From Viscum album (Eukaryota > Streptophyta > Magnoliopsida > Santalales > Viscaceae): 64,000 nucleotides of DNA. Every line of letters begins with the position of its first letter. The first letter of the stretch is position 1. A model generated the notes under the pieces. That model was not told the origin of the DNA and did not search any database. It saw nothing but the letters and a program-made list of their open reading frames with translations. This document shows positions 61,501-64,000 of this stretch, in pieces. Where the stretch lies: contig OY728142.1 of NCBI GenBank assembly GCA_963277665.1, positions 13,468,001 through 13,532,000 of the forward strand, given 5' to 3'. Position numbers and translations under genes: made by a program.

Positions 61501-62188
61501 TTAAAATACAAAATAACTATATAAATAAATTTTATGAAAAAGTAGTTTTCAAATAAAATGCATTATTTTTAGTATTAATCAAAAAATGAAAATTAACGGA
61601 AAAATAAAAAAAATTCACCCTAAGATAATTTTGATACTTAACTTTAAAAAAATAAGTTTATTTTTTCAAATAAAATTTATAAATGGTTCAAAATTTAGTT
61701 TTAAAACAATTTCACCATCAAAATACAACAAACATTACTTTAATAAAAATATATATTTTTTTTCTTAAAATATGATTTATTCTTATCTTAAAACTATAAA
61801 ACTTATTTCAGGAATTTTAAAAAAATTTATTTATTTTATAACATATAAATGTATTTAATATATTTTGTAAAAATAGTGATTATTTTAATTCATTATGATA
61901 AAATGTCATTATGAGCATAAATCAGTTCTTTTATGAAAACATATCCTTTATAATCAATTGATTTTTATTTTTATTTAAAATGAATTGGTAACAAATTAAT
62001 TCCTTTTATAAAAAAATTTGAACTATATTTTCATAATTTAGTTATTAACATTCATTCCTAACTTTCCAACAACTAGGTGATAACAATCACATTTAAATAA
62101 TAATATTAGTAATTTTTTTAAGCATGAGGGGGCATATATTATATGATTTTGGACATAGTGTTTAATTTTAGAATCCTATAGTGTTACA
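58555..62188 (-). mobile_element. Ty3/gypsy LTR F
   Basis: About 3.63 kb, TAAGGACCCATCCTTAAACA to CTATAGTGTTACA, aligned with LTRs E and G and with the array LTRs (CTAGGTGATAACAATCACAT at 62072 against the array's CTAGGTGTTAACTACC; GAGATGGTAAACC at 60592). TATA candidate near 60960-60970. ORFs at 58457-58639, 60781-60990, 61251-61442 and 61586-61768 are chance. Confidence 0.8.
59105..59330. repeat. Minisatellite of TATATTGGGCTCACCC units in LTR F
   Basis: Four units of about 50-60 bp, each with a TATATTGGGCTCACCC-like core and ATAAGCT. The array LTRs hold a single related copy (CTATATCGGGCTCACCCGCC at 23952, 31253 and 38555). Confidence 0.75.
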
Positions 62189-62806
62189 TTATCCCTAATT
62201 TTATTAAATTTCATCTTCAAAATTTGAATTCTAGATTGAAAAATCAAGGGTTTGAATTTTCAAAATACCATTTTTGAAATACCAAATTGAAAAAAGAATT
62301 AATTAATATTCCACTAGAAATGTGAGAAAGGAAAGTACAAAGGTCACATGAGATAACATATACTAGGACTCCATGTTAGAAAACATAGAAATTGAAGGGA
62401 ATACTAACTACCAAGTTCTGATAGAGGGTGATCGATAACATGTTCATTATAAAGGTAACCATCACAAAATCATAAATATATGATGGGTTAAAATACCATT
62501 AATTTCCCAATAATAAAAGTAAATGATTGAAGATTTTATTTTAGAAATACTTTTCCAAATGTTAAATAATTAATTTAATTCCTATACTAATAACATAAGG
62601 AAACATACTTACTTGAAAATTATATTTTCATATTTTAATATAATGTTTCAACTTCAATGGTTATCTTATATCATCAATTTTTCATCCCGACCCATAATTA
62701 CATAAACTTGTTAATTAAAGAAGTCTTTTATATCTTGGAAGTTTACATTTCATATCCCTATGATTAAAATAAATATATGTTATGTTAAAATAAAGTCATA
62801 CCTTGA
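62189..62806 (-). other. Old F-box-type internal region, polypurine-tract side
   Basis: Shares GGTCACATGAGATAAC, ACTAGGACTCCATGTTAG and CTGATAGAGGGTGAT with the array internal region (28775-28860). It lacks the SINE-like insert found there. The polypurine tract (62189-62204) is decayed. Confidence 0.65.
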
Positions 62807-63458
62807 TCATAGCATCCACTTGAATTCATTATTGTTTTGTTCACATAGATAGAGGGTCTACATATTGAAACAATTCTTTAAAGCTTCATCAATGTACCTT
62901 GATTGCTTTTTCCAAATTCTCCTTGTACAAATTTGGTTGTATGGGTGTTGGTGGAGAAATAGATTTGAAAAATGTTTTTTTATGAAATATTATTTCAAAA
63001 CATATGATTAAATTTATTTTTATAAAACAATTGAACAACATTTGTTTTGAAAAATTCAATTATGGGTCCATTTAAAATACCACAAGTTTGACCCATAAAA
63101 CTATAAGTTAAAACTAAATATAAATAGTCTTCACTAGGGTATCTTTCATTGGAATCTATTTTAAAATCATAATATTCTTCAAAGTGTTCTGATAGAGTAA
63201 ATTATTTGAAAATTCCTTTATAATATTTATTTTTGAAAATATGTAAATTTTTTGAAATTATGATTTGATTAAAAACAACCGATGAACCATAGTGGTATCT
63301 AGATATAGAGGAGGTGTTTATATTTCATACAACTATTTATAAGAGATTTTTGTGTTAGGAAAAGTTTCATAATCATAAGGACATGACTTTGTAATAATTA
63401 TTGCAAGAAAGTCATTATTAAGAGATATAAATTCTGTTTGATATCCTTCTCCTTCCAT
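62807..63458 (-). pseudogene. Old degenerate copy of the captured F-box-like gene
   Basis: From the ATG complement at 63456-63458 (TCCTTCTCCTTCCAT, as at 30534) the sequence follows the array F-box ORF to its end (CCTTGATCATAGCATCCACT at 62801 against CCTTGATCATGGAGTCCACT). The span is 652 bp against 657, so the frame has shifted, and many bases differ. The start region still translates as MEGEGYQ. It lies next to LTR G with its primer site, in the same place as in the array. It is therefore an ancient copy of the same chimeric element, not a separate host gene. Confidence 0.8.
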
Positions 63459-63580
63459 TTGTAATTTATTTTCATTGATCTTAAAAATTTATAGGATAGG
63501 GATTATAATAAAATAATACAATTAGAACCTTACCCCTATGTTTAACTAAAATTCATCATCCCTAATATTTTCAAAACCAT

Positions 63581-63592
63581 CATCTAATACCA
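63581..63592 (-). promoter_or_regulatory. Primer-binding site of the old F-box element
   Basis: Minus strand TGGTATTAGATG, one change in the TGGTATCA core, next to LTR G. Confidence 0.7.
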
Positions 63593-63594
63593 AC

Positions 63595-64000
63595 TGTAAC
63601 AACCCACCATTAAAAATTCCTTATTCTAGTGTTTTTGAACAAGAATTCACATTCAAAGATATTTTGGTTTTTAGTTTTATGGAATTAGGAAAAAAACATA
63701 CAAAGTAAACCCATACCTTACAAGTGGAAACAAATACACAATATTCATTTCTGTAAAAAGAGATAATTAAAATAAAACATGATTTCTCTTTATGAAAAAC
63801 TTTACAATTTTCTCCTTGATCTTATCATTTTCCTTTCTTTTCATTAAACATTATGAAAATTATTCTAAAACTTGAGACGAGCACAAAAAAATTTATTTAG
63901 GGATTTAAAAGAATGGAAACCATTAATCTAGTGAAAAATATGAAAACCCATTTAGGGTAATTTTCCAATAATGAAAAAAACGTTTTCACATGATAAAAAC
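63595..64000 (-). mobile_element. LTR G, partial, runs off the window
   Basis: TGTAACAACCCACCATTAAA followed by CTCCTTGATC-type sequence aligns with LTR F (58555 onward: CTAGTGTTTTTG, AGATATTTTG, GTAAACCCATAC) and with the array LTR left ends. It is the U5 end of the 5' LTR of the old F-box element. Confidence 0.75.

Overview
This is eukaryotic nuclear DNA from a flowering plant, most likely a eudicot. It is very AT-rich and I see no intact host gene. The evidence is plant-type LTR retrotransposons: chromodomain Ty3/gypsy elements with long LTRs that start TGTAACA, initiator-Met-type primer sites (TGGTATCA), a SIRE/Maximus-like Ty1/copia element with an extra ORF after pol, and a tRNA-derived SINE-like insert. 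The species cannot be fixed from the sequence.

Layout, left to right. 1-2060 is the end of a gypsy LTR (A). 2061-3054 is a short internal stretch holding only an integrase C-terminus. 3055-6204 is LTR B. From 6205 to 43453 lies the internal region of one old gypsy element (G1, minus strand), split by two later insertions. The first is a decayed 12.3 kb copia element on the plus strand (7710-20005, 5-bp duplication AAGAG). The second is a 19.9 kb younger array (23371-43238, 5-bp duplication ATTTA). With both removed, G1 has about 5.1 kb of internal sequence in normal order: gag, protease, RT, RNase H, integrase, chromodomain. LTR C (43454 to about 44094) is its truncated 5' LTR.

The young array has the form LTR-internal-LTR-internal-LTR, all on the minus strand, with LTRs of about 5.27 kb and two internal regions of 2031 bp. 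Primer site, polypurine tract, TATA box and target duplication are all visible. There is no gag or pol. The place next to the primer site is taken by a single-exon F-box-like ORF (219 codons including stop) that is broken differently in each copy. A SINE-like insert is also present in both. This is a LARD-type non-autonomous retrotransposon family carrying a captured host gene.

From 44095 to 64000 the chain continues in the same orientation: a gag-RT remnant (G2), LTR D, a gag-RT-RNase H remnant (G3), LTR E, a short integrase-C-terminal remnant, LTR F, a much older copy of the F-box-carrying internal region, and the start of LTR G. All minus-strand LTRs look like one family: they share the left-end sequence, and several share a U3 TATA box and GC-rich dyad motifs.

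The window is therefore a dense, nested, mostly same-orientation LTR-retrotransposon block, typical of repeat-rich or pericentromeric plant chromatin. No gene in it is clearly functional. The main points of interest are the F-box capture, the tandem three-LTR structure and the conserved non-coding architecture of the LTRs.
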